Origin: Trichobilharzia regenti
Taxonomy: Eukaryota; Platyhelminthes; Trematoda; Strigeidida; Schistosomatidae
Reading direction: 5' to 3'
NCBI GenBank assembly: GCA_944472135.2
Contig: OX235265.1
Span: forward strand, 42,195,459-42,259,458
Length of the DNA stretch: 64,000 nucleotides
The notes under the pieces are model-generated. The model was not told where the DNA came from. It made no database searches and was given only the letters and a program-made list of their open reading frames with translations. Made by a program: the position numbers and the translations under genes. Shown here piece by piece: positions 24,701 through 39,700 of this stretch; the stretch's first letter is position 1; every line of letters begins with the position of its first letter.

Positions 24701-27700
24701 ACAGACATAAAATAGCACTGAAAGAACTGCACATAACACACCCTTTGGTAGAAAGCTATCTATTACACCCGTACCAAAAATGCTCCTAGTTAGTAGATAC
24801 GGAACGAGGTTTCTGGGTACCTGTTTCCTTTCCGTAATCTGGGAATTGGTGTCACTCAGTCCTGCACCAGATCCTTACATATGACAAAGGTGAACAAACA
24901 AAGGATTTCGTTCAGCGTTTTCAAAAGAATAAAGTTTTTCAGTGTCTTCATATGAAAAGGTAGTATTTCCTGCCTACTGTAAATCTATGGGATTTCATAA
25001 GTTCAAGTCAATTATCATGATCACCATAATAAACTTTCTTTTGAGTTGCCTTCACAGTCAAACATTACCACTAAACGTCTTCAACGACTGAAATGCTACT
25101 TTCAGGTCAAGAAACATGGCAAATATCGAACCTTGGCAATTTAGTCTGTCCAACGGAAGCTATCAAACAGTGAAGATTGATTAGTCACATGCAGACTTGA
25201 AACCCTCAGATTTTTCCAGAGCCTTATATATAGATATATATATATATATATATATATATATTCCTTCACGTCCCCAGTGGAACGTAGGGTTTCAAGCTAG
25301 TGGCTTGAAGTTTCTGCAGCAGTGTTTATTTGTACAGGATGGGGTTGCTAGCCTCATGCCCAGCTTTTCCTCTGGGGGTGGCCGCGGGTCCCTGGCAATT
25401 TGGCTACCGATATCCACGCTGAAAATTCCACACTTGTACCAAAAATACGGTGTGGAATCAAGCTGTAATCAAAAATTAAAATTAAAAATTACCAGCATTA
25501 TTTCTGGCCTAGCGAGGTATAGGAGTGAGTTGGCCGGGGATCGAACCCCGGACCATGTGCATGGTCGGCGAGCGTCCTAACCGCTATGCCACCGACGCAT
25601 ATTTGGAGCTATGGATCCCAGGATTTTAATGCACGACAAATAAGTCACTGAAATATTTTATTTTAATTGAAGCTCAGATTGGTGATAGTACTTTGAGATT
25701 TGATACCAACTTTGAATTGCTACTAGAGATTTACTTATTGGATTTCATATGACAGGTGTGCATTCAGCAGTTAGGTCATTTGAAAAGGTGTGTAGTCTTT
25801 GCAGTGTCCAGATGTAAGGATTTAAATACGAACTTCTTAATAAATCTATTTAGCGATAATGAATGTTTCGTGGATATGTCAATTATTGTAAGTGTGTTAT
25901 CAGAATGTGGATCATAATAGTTTTAGTTTCGAATTATTTCCCACTCTAGGCTTTTTTCTTTTCACAGAATGGATTTCCGTAGATAACTAGAATTCACCCG
26001 CATTCCTTTGTTTTTACTAGGTTCTCTTAAGAGATACTGAGATTGAACGATTAAGAAATATTTCTGAAAAAGGTCGTCCATTGGAAACTTTATTGAGTGA
26101 CTTTAGTGGGAAGCAGTCGGATCGATTAATTCATCAGTTACAACTACAAGTTGATTTGTTGCAAGCTAGAAATGGTGAATTAGAAGCACGTATTGTGGAA
26201 TTGGTTAATCGTGAAGTCGCAAGTATTCAGCCTTCTCCAGATTTAGTCAATGCAGAATGTCAAACTTTATGTTCCTCAAAACTTCCGTTAGTGGATAATT
26301 CATGTCAGACGAATTCTGTGGAAACTATATATTGTCCAAATGATGCAAAGCCATCTACTCAGTTTAAGGTATATACTTTTGATAAACTTGTGGGCTCTTG
26401 TCTTACATGTTTAATTTTATGAAAACTGAAAATTATTTTCATGCCTGGTGGTGATATTTGAAGCAGATGAAAACGTTCATTTTTTGTCTGGAAAAGTATA
26501 AAAGTCAGAAAGACAAATATGTGCGTCGGTGGCATATTAGTTCAGATTCTGGCCGACCATGGAAATGGTCCGGATTTCGACCCCTCTCGACACACACCTG
26601 ATATCCATAATAGGCCTGCAAAATTTGGGCTACCGATATCACATGCTGAAAATTCCATACCTGTACCAAAAACACGGTGAGGAATCAAGCTGTAATCAAA
26701 AATAAAATTTTTTTAAAATAGACCACTATTATAGTACTATTCCCTTGGGTTCCAAGTGAAACCTAGACCTTCGAGAGCATATCACCACTTCACTCTGTTG
26801 TTTGCAGTCCTTTTAAGTTGACTCCACGACTGGCTGCTCCTCATACAATCTCCTTCATACACTATCGGGCCTATGCCGAACTCGTCGCCCGCCATTTGAG
26901 TTCTCTCTAGGGCCTGGCACGTGATACCACTCAGCAGTCTCCCCAGCGCATATTCAATCTATCTCCATTTTCCCCTGCACACTTTCTGGGGGACAGGTGC
27001 TTAACCGGCGTCAATGTTTGCACAAAAGTGCATCATGTCTATTTTAAGTCTATCAATTAACTGTAAGCGGAATTCTTATATCACATTAGTAGTATCCAAC
27101 ATATTCAAACAGTAGGACTATACTTTATCAAATACAGCTAATGGTTATATAAATTAGTCAGAATATGCTAGCCTACGCAAATATTCATATTTGAGTGATG
27201 ACTGAAGTCTCATAATCGGTTGTAGTGTGTGGTCGTCTAGGTGAATGACTCAACGTTAGTATACTTCAAACCTAAAAGCAGACGTCATCATTGAGTGACT
27301 TAGTATACTATAAAGGTGTATGAAATATGTTTGCAAGGTTAAAGTAGCACTTCAAAACTTCAAGATGTATTTGAGCAGATGGCTATCATAGATTCTACAT
27401 GAAAACATTAAAAACGACGCGCAAGTCTTCCGATTTTAACTTATTACATCTTGAATGTTGTCACAAAGCAGCTACTTAAAAGCGGTTTCATTCCCGACCG
27501 ATGCATTCCTAAACTTGGGTTACCTTGGTAGTCCACCAGGTAATGAGGGAAGGTTGGGAATGAGGTTAGCACAAAAAACACCACCGCTACTTACAGTTAA
27601 GAGCTCAGGTTTGAAATCCTATGTTACACTTAGAAAGTGAACGGATGAAAAAAAGTAGTTATTCGTTGGTATAGTATGAATAGTATAGTATAGCTAGTAC

Positions 27701-30700
27701 GAGCATATTTTACTCCCTCCCCCCCACCCCAGTTAGAGTCTAAGTGTTTTACTTTTAAGTAGTACTTTCCTCCTTCGCATTTCACTTTTTCTTTCTACTT
27801 TTCTTATGCAATGTTTTTATATTAGAAAGAAATTTATGAATTGATTCAAAGATTTGAAAATAGTCGAAAGTGTGTGACTCAGCGTCTCGATTCAATTGTC
27901 ACCAAAGGTGAGTTGTCGCAATTTTTTTTCTTCAAAAAGGTTAGCAACTTTTAGCAACAATTAACCTGTAAGTTGTATATCACTCAGATTTCAACCATAC
28001 ATTTGTAATTCTGATTAGCTGTACAAATTCGGATGCATATTTTTAAGATATGCCGTACATGTTGGTACAAAACTAAAATAAAGCAGGAATTCCTTAATAA
28101 ATCTTTTGGCTTTAGAGTAATAAAATGAACAACTGCTCGCGTAGAATTCCTGTAAAAACTATCACTCTTTATGATTAGAGACACGTTAGGTGGTCTTACG
28201 AACGTGAAGGAATAATTTGGGCATCAAGTTATGTTGATTTTATTATAAAAATACATAAGAAACAAACTTGATACAATATGGACTCTAAGAGATAAACAAA
28301 GCAGAACATTAGAACAACAATGTAAGAAAAAGAGAAGTAAAGCAATAGTGCGATAACACTATGAATACAGATGTACATACTAATCAAGCAAGACTTCATT
28401 ACTTCTTATTATTGATAGTTGACAGGTAGTGGTGGTTGGTCAGAGTTGGAGATTTTTTAAGAAATTGGATAAATTGGAGGTCATGTCCACACTATTTCAA
28501 ATGGTCAGTGCCATTAGTACGTTTCATCAAAACAATTTTTACTGGGTGGTAGACAGTAATGCGAGTCTTACAAATGCTAAATACGTTGTAGATGTGGGGA
28601 ATAATTTAACTCTCTAAGACCATACCCTTGTCAGAATTTAGTGATTGTGGGTTCCAAAAGCGAGAAATCCAGTGGTCAGTGAACGTCCCAGTAATGACAG
28701 CTGTATCTCGTTGCTGCAGTGGCACTGCATCACACCATTCGGTAAAATAGTGGAACACCAACAAGATTTATTAGTAGTGCCGTTACGAAGTTGTAAGTGG
28801 CTCTATAATCGTTCGTCGTTAGCATGTTCCGTCTTGTTTCGGCAATCATGACTAAGTTTGTGGTGCAATTGGCTAATCAGCTCCCGGACTTTTACCTTTG
28901 AAACTAGAAGGCGCGAAGATACGTTCGACTTTACTTACTGACTTGACTTACCAAAAGTCAGGTCCCAGTCTGATTACATAGATATTGAACTAAACCTATC
29001 TTCACCGACTTTGGGTGGGATAAATTAGGATCTGAATACCTATTATAATTTAACAGTTTTCCATAGATGATTGTAGCTAACCTACCGTCCTTTTTTTCTT
29101 TCATTTAGCAGTCCAGCATAGTTAGCTCACTCTGTTTATTTTATAACTTGAAAGTGAAATAAATTCTGTCTATTACTGAGTTTATATGTATGAAGGAATT
29201 AGAAACGTGTTTAGATTTCTGCATATCTAAACCATAACCTAAGAGAAGGATCACACTTTTTAAGAACTTTATGTTCTCAAATATTCATAAATATGTTTGT
29301 TAGTATTGGTAATGTTAGCAATCCCATTACTACCCCATTTGTTTGTTTGCAATATTCTATCTTGAAATTTGAATACATCGAAAATGAAACAAAATATTCT
29401 AGTCGTATGACATAATGTTATTTCTTTAACCGAGACCTTGGCTCTGTTTGTGAGTTTCGGGTCGATGCTCAGCCCAATTCCAATTGTCCCAAAGCTATAG
29501 TAGTCGGAATAATAGTGTATGCACTTGATGCTTTAAAACTAATCTCCTTTTTACATTCTTTTTCTATTTAGATTTCCTCTAGCCTTTATTTCATTTCATA
29601 TGAACTAGTCTAGAACAGAGAGATCCCTTATTGGTCATTAATCTAATGTTAAATATTCAGATAGTTCACATGTTGAAGTGTTCCTGAAGTTAACTAGTGG
29701 CTTGATAAGGTGTCCTGCCTTATGAATTTTTTATAGTTTTGCTTTTAGGCATTTGACTGCCTAATGTATCTAATTTAGCTATTCTTGTCTTTTTCAATGT
29801 TTCAGTTGTGATTTCATAAACCTTTGTTATTTACAATATTACTGAAAACACACTTTATTTGTTCAATAAATCCAAAAATATTCAAACTAAAAATTTGAAT
29901 AAATTAGTCAGAAGATAACATCATGTTGAGCAGAGTAAAGCAGCTACCCATGCGACACCGCCGAGCAATAACAGAACAAAGGGGGTGATCAAATCGTCAA
30001 CAAGAACACTAAGCTTAAATGAAATAAAAATGTTCGTTCAATGTGACATTTGGTAGATTGGAATGTCAAGTCATTCCTAGTGTGGTGGTCATGTAACAAC
30101 AGAAGACAAGGGCCAGGAAACAGATCGTTTATTAAGGAAATCAACACATAGTTATAGATTTTCATGTACATATTATACATTATTGTTAGCAGAAAGACAC
30201 AATCTTCTGATTGGTTGTTTCTCACAGAAAGTTAACCTTGCATCTCTTAGTGACTGTTTCTTGAATGTCAGATCATCTATATGTCAACTGTATCCGCCTA
30301 CGCAAAGCCTTTGTTCTAATTTTTCTCACGACCAATATTGGGGACATAAACACTGACGTAAATTACTGTCTACCAATTTTGGCTAACAGCCAGCTCTCGC
30401 CACAGTCATATTAAATGTAACAGATGAGACAGTTATAATATGCGTCGGTGGCAAATTGGTTCAGACTCTCGCCGACCATGAAAATGGTCTGGGGTTCGAT
30501 CCCCTGCCGGTGGCACACCTGATATCTATGGTCGGCCTGTAAAATTTGGGCTACCGGTATCACATGCTGAAAATTCCATACCTGTACCAAAAAATACAGT
30601 GTGGAATCAAGCTGTAATAAAAAGAAATCTTATTAGTATCATTTTTTGATGGGAAATAAGCGGAAAAGATATGAGTGACTTACTGATGGTCAACAATCAA

Positions 30701-33700
30701 TATGGTTTAGAAAGGTGATTTGAAGGAAAAGTGACACGAAAGAGTCTATACAGTTTAAGAGACGAATTATTGGTTTTTAAACAGCCGAAAAGCAGTTATT
30801 TAAAACCATCATAAAAAAGTTAAATGAAACTAAGGCTTGAAGCTTTGAAACATTTGTCTGATTCTTGACATCTCTAAACGATTTGATCTGGATTTGTTAT
30901 GCTTGCTACAAATATTTATGATTAGAAAACCTGTTGATAGAGGAGATTCCTTGACAGAATAATTCTTCTACAATTCCCTGTCATTCATACGGCTTGATTG
31001 TGACAGTATTAACTCACTTCAGAAGTTCATTTTCTATTATTGAGACACTCCGAGACGTGTTCCCTCATCATTCATCAGAACTATACATTTCATTACTGTG
31101 TTCTGTTTTTTCAACCTTCATTAGTGTTTATTTAATCTTTGTGCAGTTACGTTTATTGTATTGATTGCATGTTTTAAAACTATGTAATAACATTTGCTGG
31201 CATAAACGTACATATTATCTTGAATTTTACAGATCAAAACTTACTAAACGACCTATCAAGATATATCCCCTCTTCATTTCATGGTCAGACAAATTGTAAT
31301 AGCGAAGAAATGATTAAATTTGTGGAAAAACATTTGCATATCACTAAAGGTGACAGAGATTATTGTTACTCAGAATTAGAAGTAATATCTGACATTTTAA
31401 AGCATATATCAGCCTATCTGCTAACAAAATGTGTTGCAAATAAACTCAAAATCTCTGATTTACCAAAACCTACAAGTGGTCCTAATATTAAGATGAATAA
31501 TTGTTCAAGACATCAACTTCGACGTTCTAAATCTGCTGAAGTGCATGGGATTCAATCGAAGGACTGTAAAGTATGTGTTTCTTCTCTCTCTTTTTTGTTG
31601 TTGGAATCTGTGTCACACACTTGGAAATCAAGTTTATTTATTCAGAGTGTAATGCTCTTAGTTAGTTGAAGATGTGTAAAAGTCTACAAGTTAATCGAAA
31701 TTCGATTTGTTTTCATGGAATAATTAAAATCGATCAAACAAGTTGAAATACAACTTTCTTTATGTAGTATCCATTTTCTGAAAACAATATACTTAGTTCA
31801 GCGAAGAGTCTCTTTTCGGCGAATTCATTCACTTAGCTGTACAATCACAATTATATATGAATATTTTTTTGTGTGTACATTCAATTTGTCAGAAAAGAAT
31901 AAAATTAGTTCGGGCTATTGTTTACGCCCTGTCTTCTCGTCAGACAGCGGGAAACGAGAAGACAGGGATATCCTGAACCGATGTGTTTGATGTCACACAA
32001 AATTGAAGACTTACAAGCGAAAACCGACAAAACTGGTCGAAGAAGCAGTCAGCGGAGACAGGACTCCAGGTGAACATAGACAAGACGGAGGTTATGAAAA
32101 TAACCAACCAACAACAGCAACACCCAGCGCCAATCACCATCAATGGGAGGGATTTGAAAGAGGTTACTTCATTCACTCACTTATCTAGGGAGCATTGTCT
32201 CAACTACAGGAAGTCGGAACGGACGAGGATGTCAAATCGAGCGAGAATCAGGAAGGCGAGAAACACATTCATCAACCTGAAACCGATCTGGAATAATAAT
32301 AATTGTTTACGCCATCAAAATATCTCAAAAATGTGATGAATAATCAAAATGTAACTAGGGTGTGTGTGTCATGAACCTGAGTTGTAAGGGAGGCTTAGCC
32401 TGCGATATTCTTAAGAGGAGAATTCCAACATCTTTGAGAAGAATATTCTTCGGAGCAATGCTAACAGTAGTGTTCTCTAGTCCCCCATTGGTCTGCTGAA
32501 GTCTTAAGGACAATATCTTGCGTCTTACCACTTTTATTTGCATATATCATTTCAGCTGTTCTCGTGGATCTAGATATATCGGTCGTTCGATGTGTATGCG
32601 TGGTTGCAGAAAGGTAGCAATGGCTCTGTAGGAAGTGCCAAAATCGAGCACAATGTCAACACTGACGGTTCCATCTCAACGAACGCCTCCTTCAAAATAA
32701 TCTACAAAGTGAAGAATGACTTGCCAAAACCAATAAGTTTTCTTCTCCTTTATATCACTTATGTCTTAGCCACTAATTTAAAAAAAATCGGAGTCACACA
32801 TAACAAAGAAAATTACTCAACCACTTCTACTTTCATGGTAAAAACCGTGTTGATTTCTGGTGACCTGATTTTTGAGTACTTGTTTTTCTAACTCCCTAGA
32901 ACACTTGTATTTCTTTAGAACTCTTAACAAGTCCATATTTTCCTTCTTTTCTATCCTGATCACAAGTCACTCATTAAATTATTCATCTTATTACATAACG
33001 AATGCACTTATTTAACTTCTTTTATGCATTGACAACTCATCACTACTACCTTCTTCCCATTCTCCAACTACCTAGTTACAATTTGATTATTCGTCGCATT
33101 TTGAGATATTTTGATGGAGTAAACAGTAACCCTAACTAGTTTGTATTCTTGTCTGACAAACCTAATGTACACACTTAAATGCAAAAATAATTACATATAT
33201 GATTGCGATTGTACAGCTAAGTGAATGAATTTGCCGAAAAGAGACTCTTCGCTGAACTACTTGTTTTGTTTTCATTATTGTCTAAATGGGGATTATTCAT
33301 TATTATTATTATTATTATTATTATATCCTTTAATTCCTAGAGGAACATAGGGATTCAGCCGCGCGTCTCCATTGCTTCCGGTTTTCTGCCAACTTTTTCA
33401 TCCCGCTCCAAGTCTGCCCACATGTTCTCATCTCCTCTTCACATGACCTCCTCCAAGTCACTCTTGTACTGACGACCAACTCGCCGCTTCCCTTTCGGGT
33501 TCCACTCGAGCAATGGCTTGTCTATTGATGTCACTTGATGGTCACCTCAGAGTATGGCCAATCCATCTCCATTTCTTCCTGCCTATTTGTTTCACAATTG
33601 GTTCCTGATTGGTTCGCTCATTGCCAGAGATCTCTGTTGCTGGTCTTAACTGGCCATCTGATCTTGAGTTGTATTGAACGAAGATAACTGTTAACGAAGG

Positions 33701-36700
33701 TCTGAAGTTTGTTCGAGGTGCTCTCTATGACACGCTGTTCAAGTCTGTGATCCGTATAGCAGCACTGACTGACTTCACATTGGAGTTGAAAATCCGGATC
33801 TTATTTTTGATTCTGAGTGCTGTTGACCTCCATACAGACCTAAGAGTAATGAAAGCTTGTCTTGCTTTTCCGATTCTGGCTTTGATATCCTCGTCAGTTC
33901 CGTCGGCCTGTAGTTGAAACTATGCTTTCCAGTTGGGTAGGTGAAGGAGGTTGTTTCTTTCAGGTTCCTCCTATTTATGCTGATTGTTGTCTGTTGTTGT
34001 TGCTGCTGTTGGCCAGGAATCTTCATCACCTCTGTTTTATCTATGTTCACTTGAAGTCCTATCTCTGATGCTTCTTCTGCCAGCTTGTTGCTTTTCAGTT
34101 GCATATCTTCCAGTTTGTGGGAAATCAGACATATATCATCGGCGAAGTCCAGATCCTCCAAGAATTTTGTTTGAGTCCATTTTATACCTGTTTCCTCATT
34201 GTTCTCTGTCTGTCACATTATCCAATCTACTGCAATCAGGAAAATCATTGGCGATAGTAGGCAGCCTTGGCTTACTCCCGTTCTCACTTCGAAGGATTCC
34301 GTAAGTTTCCCGTTGTGGATTACTTGGCATGTAGCATTGTTGTTCTACTGTTGGATGAGATGTATAATTGTCGATGGCAACCCGTAGTAGCGAAGTAGTT
34401 GTCAAATCACCTCTCGATCGACGCTGTCGAAGGCCTTTTTAAAGTCGATGAAGTTGAGATAGAGAGGTGACTGTCATTCCAGGCTTTGTTCAATGATGAT
34501 CGGTAGTGTGGCGATTCGATCAATACATGACTTGTTTCCCCTGAATCCAGCTTGTTCCGGTCGAAGTTTTTCATCTAAGTTGGCGTGTTTGTTTCTCTCC
34601 AGGATGATGCGGCTTAGTATTTTGAATGGGATGGACAGTAGCATAATTCCGCGCCAGTTTTCGCATTGACTTAAGTCTCCTTTCTGTGGTAGTTTGAATA
34701 AGTATCCTTTCTTCCAATCCTCGGGCATGGATTATCGGGGATTATTCATGAATATGCATTTTCCTTCTTATTAGAAGAATATGTGCTTTAAACGTTTATT
34801 TATTGAATGTAATCACAAACCTTTGTACTATTCATCGGTGTTTTGTAATAGCGGTTTGTATGAAGTAGTGATATTACATAGTGGTATGGCCACATATAGC
34901 CTTAGCGTATTGCATCTGCTTACAAGTTTAAGCACCGATTGATATTTGTTAAATGACCAACGAAAACAGAGAGTACTGGATAGCCTTTTCGTCCTAATCC
35001 TAGTCAACCGTACGCAAATTTGACCCACTGGGGATCGAATCCAAGTCCTTCTGGTTGCTGGAAAGGAACCTAGTGGCTGACGATTTCTAACTTCTGTCTA
35101 TTCTGCTTACTTCATTTTGTAAAATTAGCCAGCTCTACCAGCTTATTACATGCTGATCTGATTAATAGACTAGCACATAAACTGTTAGGGGATAATCAAA
35201 AGGCATTCGTCACTGCACTTTATATATTTATACAGTACCAGTTCAAATAATTTGTTTTTGAAAATGTAAGGCATCCTAAAATGTGATTTTTAAATGGTTT
35301 TCATGAAAATCCTTCTCTGAAAAAGAAGTACTAAAAAACAACTATGTGTATTTTGATATATTTCATAAATCGATGGATTTCTGTAATTAATCACCGACTG
35401 CGCTGGTTGCAAACCTCATCTAGTTCATAAGACACCAGTTACTACATGCTAATCACTTTGTGCGTGTAAGTATTCCATATTACAACATTATTCATTTGCA
35501 TGACAGTTTTATCGTTTCTCGTTTTTTATTTTTGGTGTTATTTCGGTTGATTACAGACTTTATAGTTCGAAATATATCTTGAATTCATTTGTTCTGCTGA
35601 TAACATTCCACTTTATTATTTTGTTTTTGATGTTTTTTTTTAAAAATTATTAAATATATATTTAGCTTTTACAAGGTGAAGTACGCTGTTTACAAAATGA
35701 AAGAGATCATTATCAAGAAGAATTAGAAAAATCCAGACTGAAATTTCACCGTCTTCACATGCCAAGAATACAGTGCACAGATAAAAATGTAGGTGTATAT
35801 AGTTAATATTCAAGTGTTGGTTTGTATGGATTTGATTGGTTCGAATCCCAGTGGGTGCGTACTACTGAAGAGTCCCAAACTAGGACGAAACAGCGGTCCA
35901 GTACTCCAGGTTTTCCAGTGGTTCTCTGACTAATGTCAGCTCATGATAAAATCCTGTATATAGTTAACTTCTTTTTAGGGTATTTAATAATGAGAAAACC
36001 TTATAACTTTGAAAAGATGAAAAAGCTGATCACGGGAATCAAATCCACATTATTCTTCATTAATATTTTAAATCTTTTTTGTGGGGACTGAGAAAATTTT
36101 TGCACCACTCCAATTTTGAAATGGTGATGGAAACAATTATTTCATAATAAGCTTTCCAGTCGGATGAATAAGTGTTTATCCGATGAATCAAAACGTCTGA
36201 TTATATCAGGCTATGTGTATAATTGAACTATATCAACCGTTACCAAATGCATTTGCTTTTGCAAAATTTTAATGTTCATAGGCACCCCTGGAGATGCGGC
36301 CCATTTACTTTAGTATTTAGCTTCCAACCAATACGTTCCAGCTTTGAATCTAACTCCACCTACGTCAACCTGGACAGCTGCATGATATCACCAGCTATCA
36401 TAGACAATAAACATGTCTCATAGCCTCGTGCATGAAAAATTTTCTCTTGCTAAATGAATTTCAACTGACAAGCATATGCAGCTAAGTTAAAATTTAGCCA
36501 AGCATGAGGCGTGAGCTCACCAACGACTTTAGAACATTCAATCACACCAAGGCAGTTAAACCAGGTAAAAAATAAGACTATAATCACGTTATGACCAGAA
36601 CTATGACGTACTAGGCTGTGAGCGAATTACTAACCTTAATGCGCTGGCTAATCTGTCCTAATCGCATGTCAACAACAATAATACCGCCGGGCCTCAAAGA

Positions 36701-39700
36701 CAGAAGAGAAGTCTGGACGTTGGTAAGAGAGCTGGTACTGTCGCAAAACAATTGTCAAAATAGGTTGTTTGAGATAACCTTGAGAAGTGCTAATGTAGAT
36801 AGAAGGTCAGGTAAGGGGGAAGGGGTATGAAAGATTAAAATTAGGATTATATTGGATTGGAGTTCAATTACATCACTTAAATAAACAATTCGTCATCAGA
36901 CAAAGAACTTGGAAATGTCAGTTTGTTTTGATAAAATCTTCCAGTGTTATACAGTATTTTTCACTGATGACATTTCGAGCTCAACTTATTGTCCATAATC
37001 ATATCAAGTTAATCACACAAATTTCTAACCCTACTGACCCAATAAGATAAAATAATATAATTTACTAAATACTTTGCGATGACTGTGAGTGAGGTCAACT
37101 AAATAGGTCAAACTAGTAGGTCGGGGGTAGTCAAACTGTCAGAGCATAAGAAATTAGATAAGGGTAGAATGACTGACCCCATGGAAATAAGTATTTTAAG
37201 AAAACAACTCAGCATGCATTAACACACAACAACTCAATATGGTGGGTCAGAGTTACAATGCGAAAAAGTAATATAGATAGGTGGAGAAAGAGAGGTTGGT
37301 TACTGAGTCATTGTTTATCAAATCTGCACTCAACACATGCAATAGAAATGACTCATCACTCGTACCGGAAATATGGAAAATACTACTACTAATCAAGTCA
37401 AAAGGTGAAAAATAATGGAAGTATATAAACGAAGTTAAGTGAGTAACTTCATATGATTATGAGCAGTAAATTGTGCTCGGACCGTCATCAGTAAATATTA
37501 CTATATAACACTGTGAGACTTTATCAAAATAAATTCTACCCATAATGGAATTATACTCTATCACTGTGAAAAACAGTACTGTGCACAAGTTCTATTCTTT
37601 TGTCAATGAAAGAAAGTCAGGTCATAAATCAATAAGTTGGATGAGAGAAGTACAAACACACGTGTAAAAATGGCATGTTGGTAATTAGGTCCCTATATAT
37701 CGATTCACCAAAAAAAGTGTTGAATGATGTGTCATGATATTGAACAGGATATCTGATGTATTTTACGTAATTTTCTATAGTTTGGTTTGTAAGGGTTACT
37801 TTTTTTATAGGTAAGTCTAGAGAAACTTTAAGATTAGGTTGGAGTTAGGGGACTAAATTTTTTTAAAGCTTAATAAGTTGTCACAAGACGATTGGTGCTT
37901 TCGCACCTTTTGTGTTCACAGTTGAACTTTGCTAAAAATGCCCTACAATTCGACTATTAGGATAGGTGGTGTGAAAATATAATCTGGTAAGCGGAATTTA
38001 ATTTCATATGTAGGCAGAAAAGAAATTAAAGCCACGATAACATGAGTGAAGTAATGTACTAATGTGCTAATAGTTGCTATTATTATCGTTATCATTTCAT
38101 AGTTTGTTGCAGCTTTTGAGAAATTAACAGAATTCATATAAAAGAAGATTTGAGCAAAGAATATTCTTTTCGATAATTTCCCGTTACGACTCTACACTTG
38201 CACATATATATTTCAGATTTTCTTTTGTCTTCTAAATGTCTGAAAGAATTAATACACTTCATTAAAACAAGACATATAAGCGAACAATATTGTTTTCAAT
38301 TAGATCTTCTTCAGGCTTTACTGTAATTTACATAGATTTGTATGCAAAAATCTTCAACCAATGACGGTGATTTTATGGATCTAATAATAATAATAATAAT
38401 AATGTGGTAAATGTTTTGAACGTAGTTAATAACGATGATTATAATGGTAACAAAATAATAATAATAAGGTTTATGCAGGTGGCGATAAGAATAACAAAGG
38501 TAATATGTGTATATGTCGACAATTCAATAAATAAATTAGGTCGAATCTTAAAAGTTAGGTAATACTAAAGGTGAAGTGGACAGATAATCAGAGTTTAAAT
38601 AAATATCATAAAAATACGGAGATGTAAAGTAAGAAAGGGTGGGAGCGTTATGAATAGAATTCACCTGGGTCATGGGAGATACAAAGGTAGAACAAACTTC
38701 TTTTGTATGCCAAGACTAGGTTGTTCTCTCGAATTCCCATAGCTTCGGTTATGTGTAAAAGACGGACTCGAATTCCGTTCGGAAAGCTCGATGGAATGCG
38801 ACAGATAACTTTGAAGGCACTATTTCTGTCCACTTGGTGACCGCTATCAATCAAATGAGCCAAAAGTGAACTTCTTATAGATTTTATTTGGCCTTTTCCG
38901 AACCACGAAGGAATATGCTCATTAATGCGTTTATTAAGCTGTCTAGATGTTTGCCCTATATAGCTCTCTCCACAGAAGCAACTAAATGTATAGATACACA
39001 TAGAAGTGGCACTGCTAGGTAGCTTGTCTTTCACTTGAGCAGTCATAATTGGCCGGCTGGAAAATGACAAACAAAGGGTGGTGGCAGTATAAGTCCGTTT
39101 TATCGCTCTCGTTAATTTCAGATGTAAGACTTGGCTAGCCACGTCCCATCAAATTGCAATTTCATGAACAGTTGTTTCTTTTCAACTGTTGTTAGTTTCT
39201 CTTTATTGTACTTGGTGTTTAGGTGTCTCCTTACAAATCCGCTAGGTTAAGCCATTTGGACCAGCACATTTTGTATGTATCCTAACTCATTTTGCAGGGA
39301 ATCATCTGTACAGATACGTCTTGCTCTATTCGTGAGGCATCTGACCAAATCGACTTTGTATCGGATTGGTACAAAACTGAGGAAATGTGTATATTGTCCT
39401 ATAGACGTAGGTTTTTTTGTAGACATCTTTCTTCAGTGAACCATCCTCTCTTCTGCTCAATTGGACGTTCAGGATTCATTAAGTAAAGTTCATCATTAAG
39501 TAAAATTGATTTTATTATTAGTGTAACGAAGATTTAAGAAATTCATTGCCCAATATTCTGATATTAATAATAATAATGATAATGGCAGTAATATCTTTAT
39601 TCTGGACAATATTTATAAAATGTATAGAATTTTCAGAGGCGTTTATTGCTTGATGTTTCCCCTTCGTACAGTATCTTCAAGTAAAATAATAATTGACAGC

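Larger units (their letters stand above)
31780..33274. mobile_element. foldback element F1 with about 80-bp inverted ends
   Basis: Left arm 31780-31860 and right arm 33194-33274 are reverse complements; the core is GAGTCTCTTTTCGGC and CACTTAGCTGTACAATC. The interior shares AACCCTAACTA and CTAATGTACACA with element F2 at 50522. It contains an RTE insertion (31929-32301). No transposase is seen, so it is non-autonomous. Confidence 0.8.

Noticed and set aside
32592..32891. 99-codon frame in foldback F1 as a transposase
   Set aside because: No catalytic motif and no similarity to F2, although F2 belongs to the same family.
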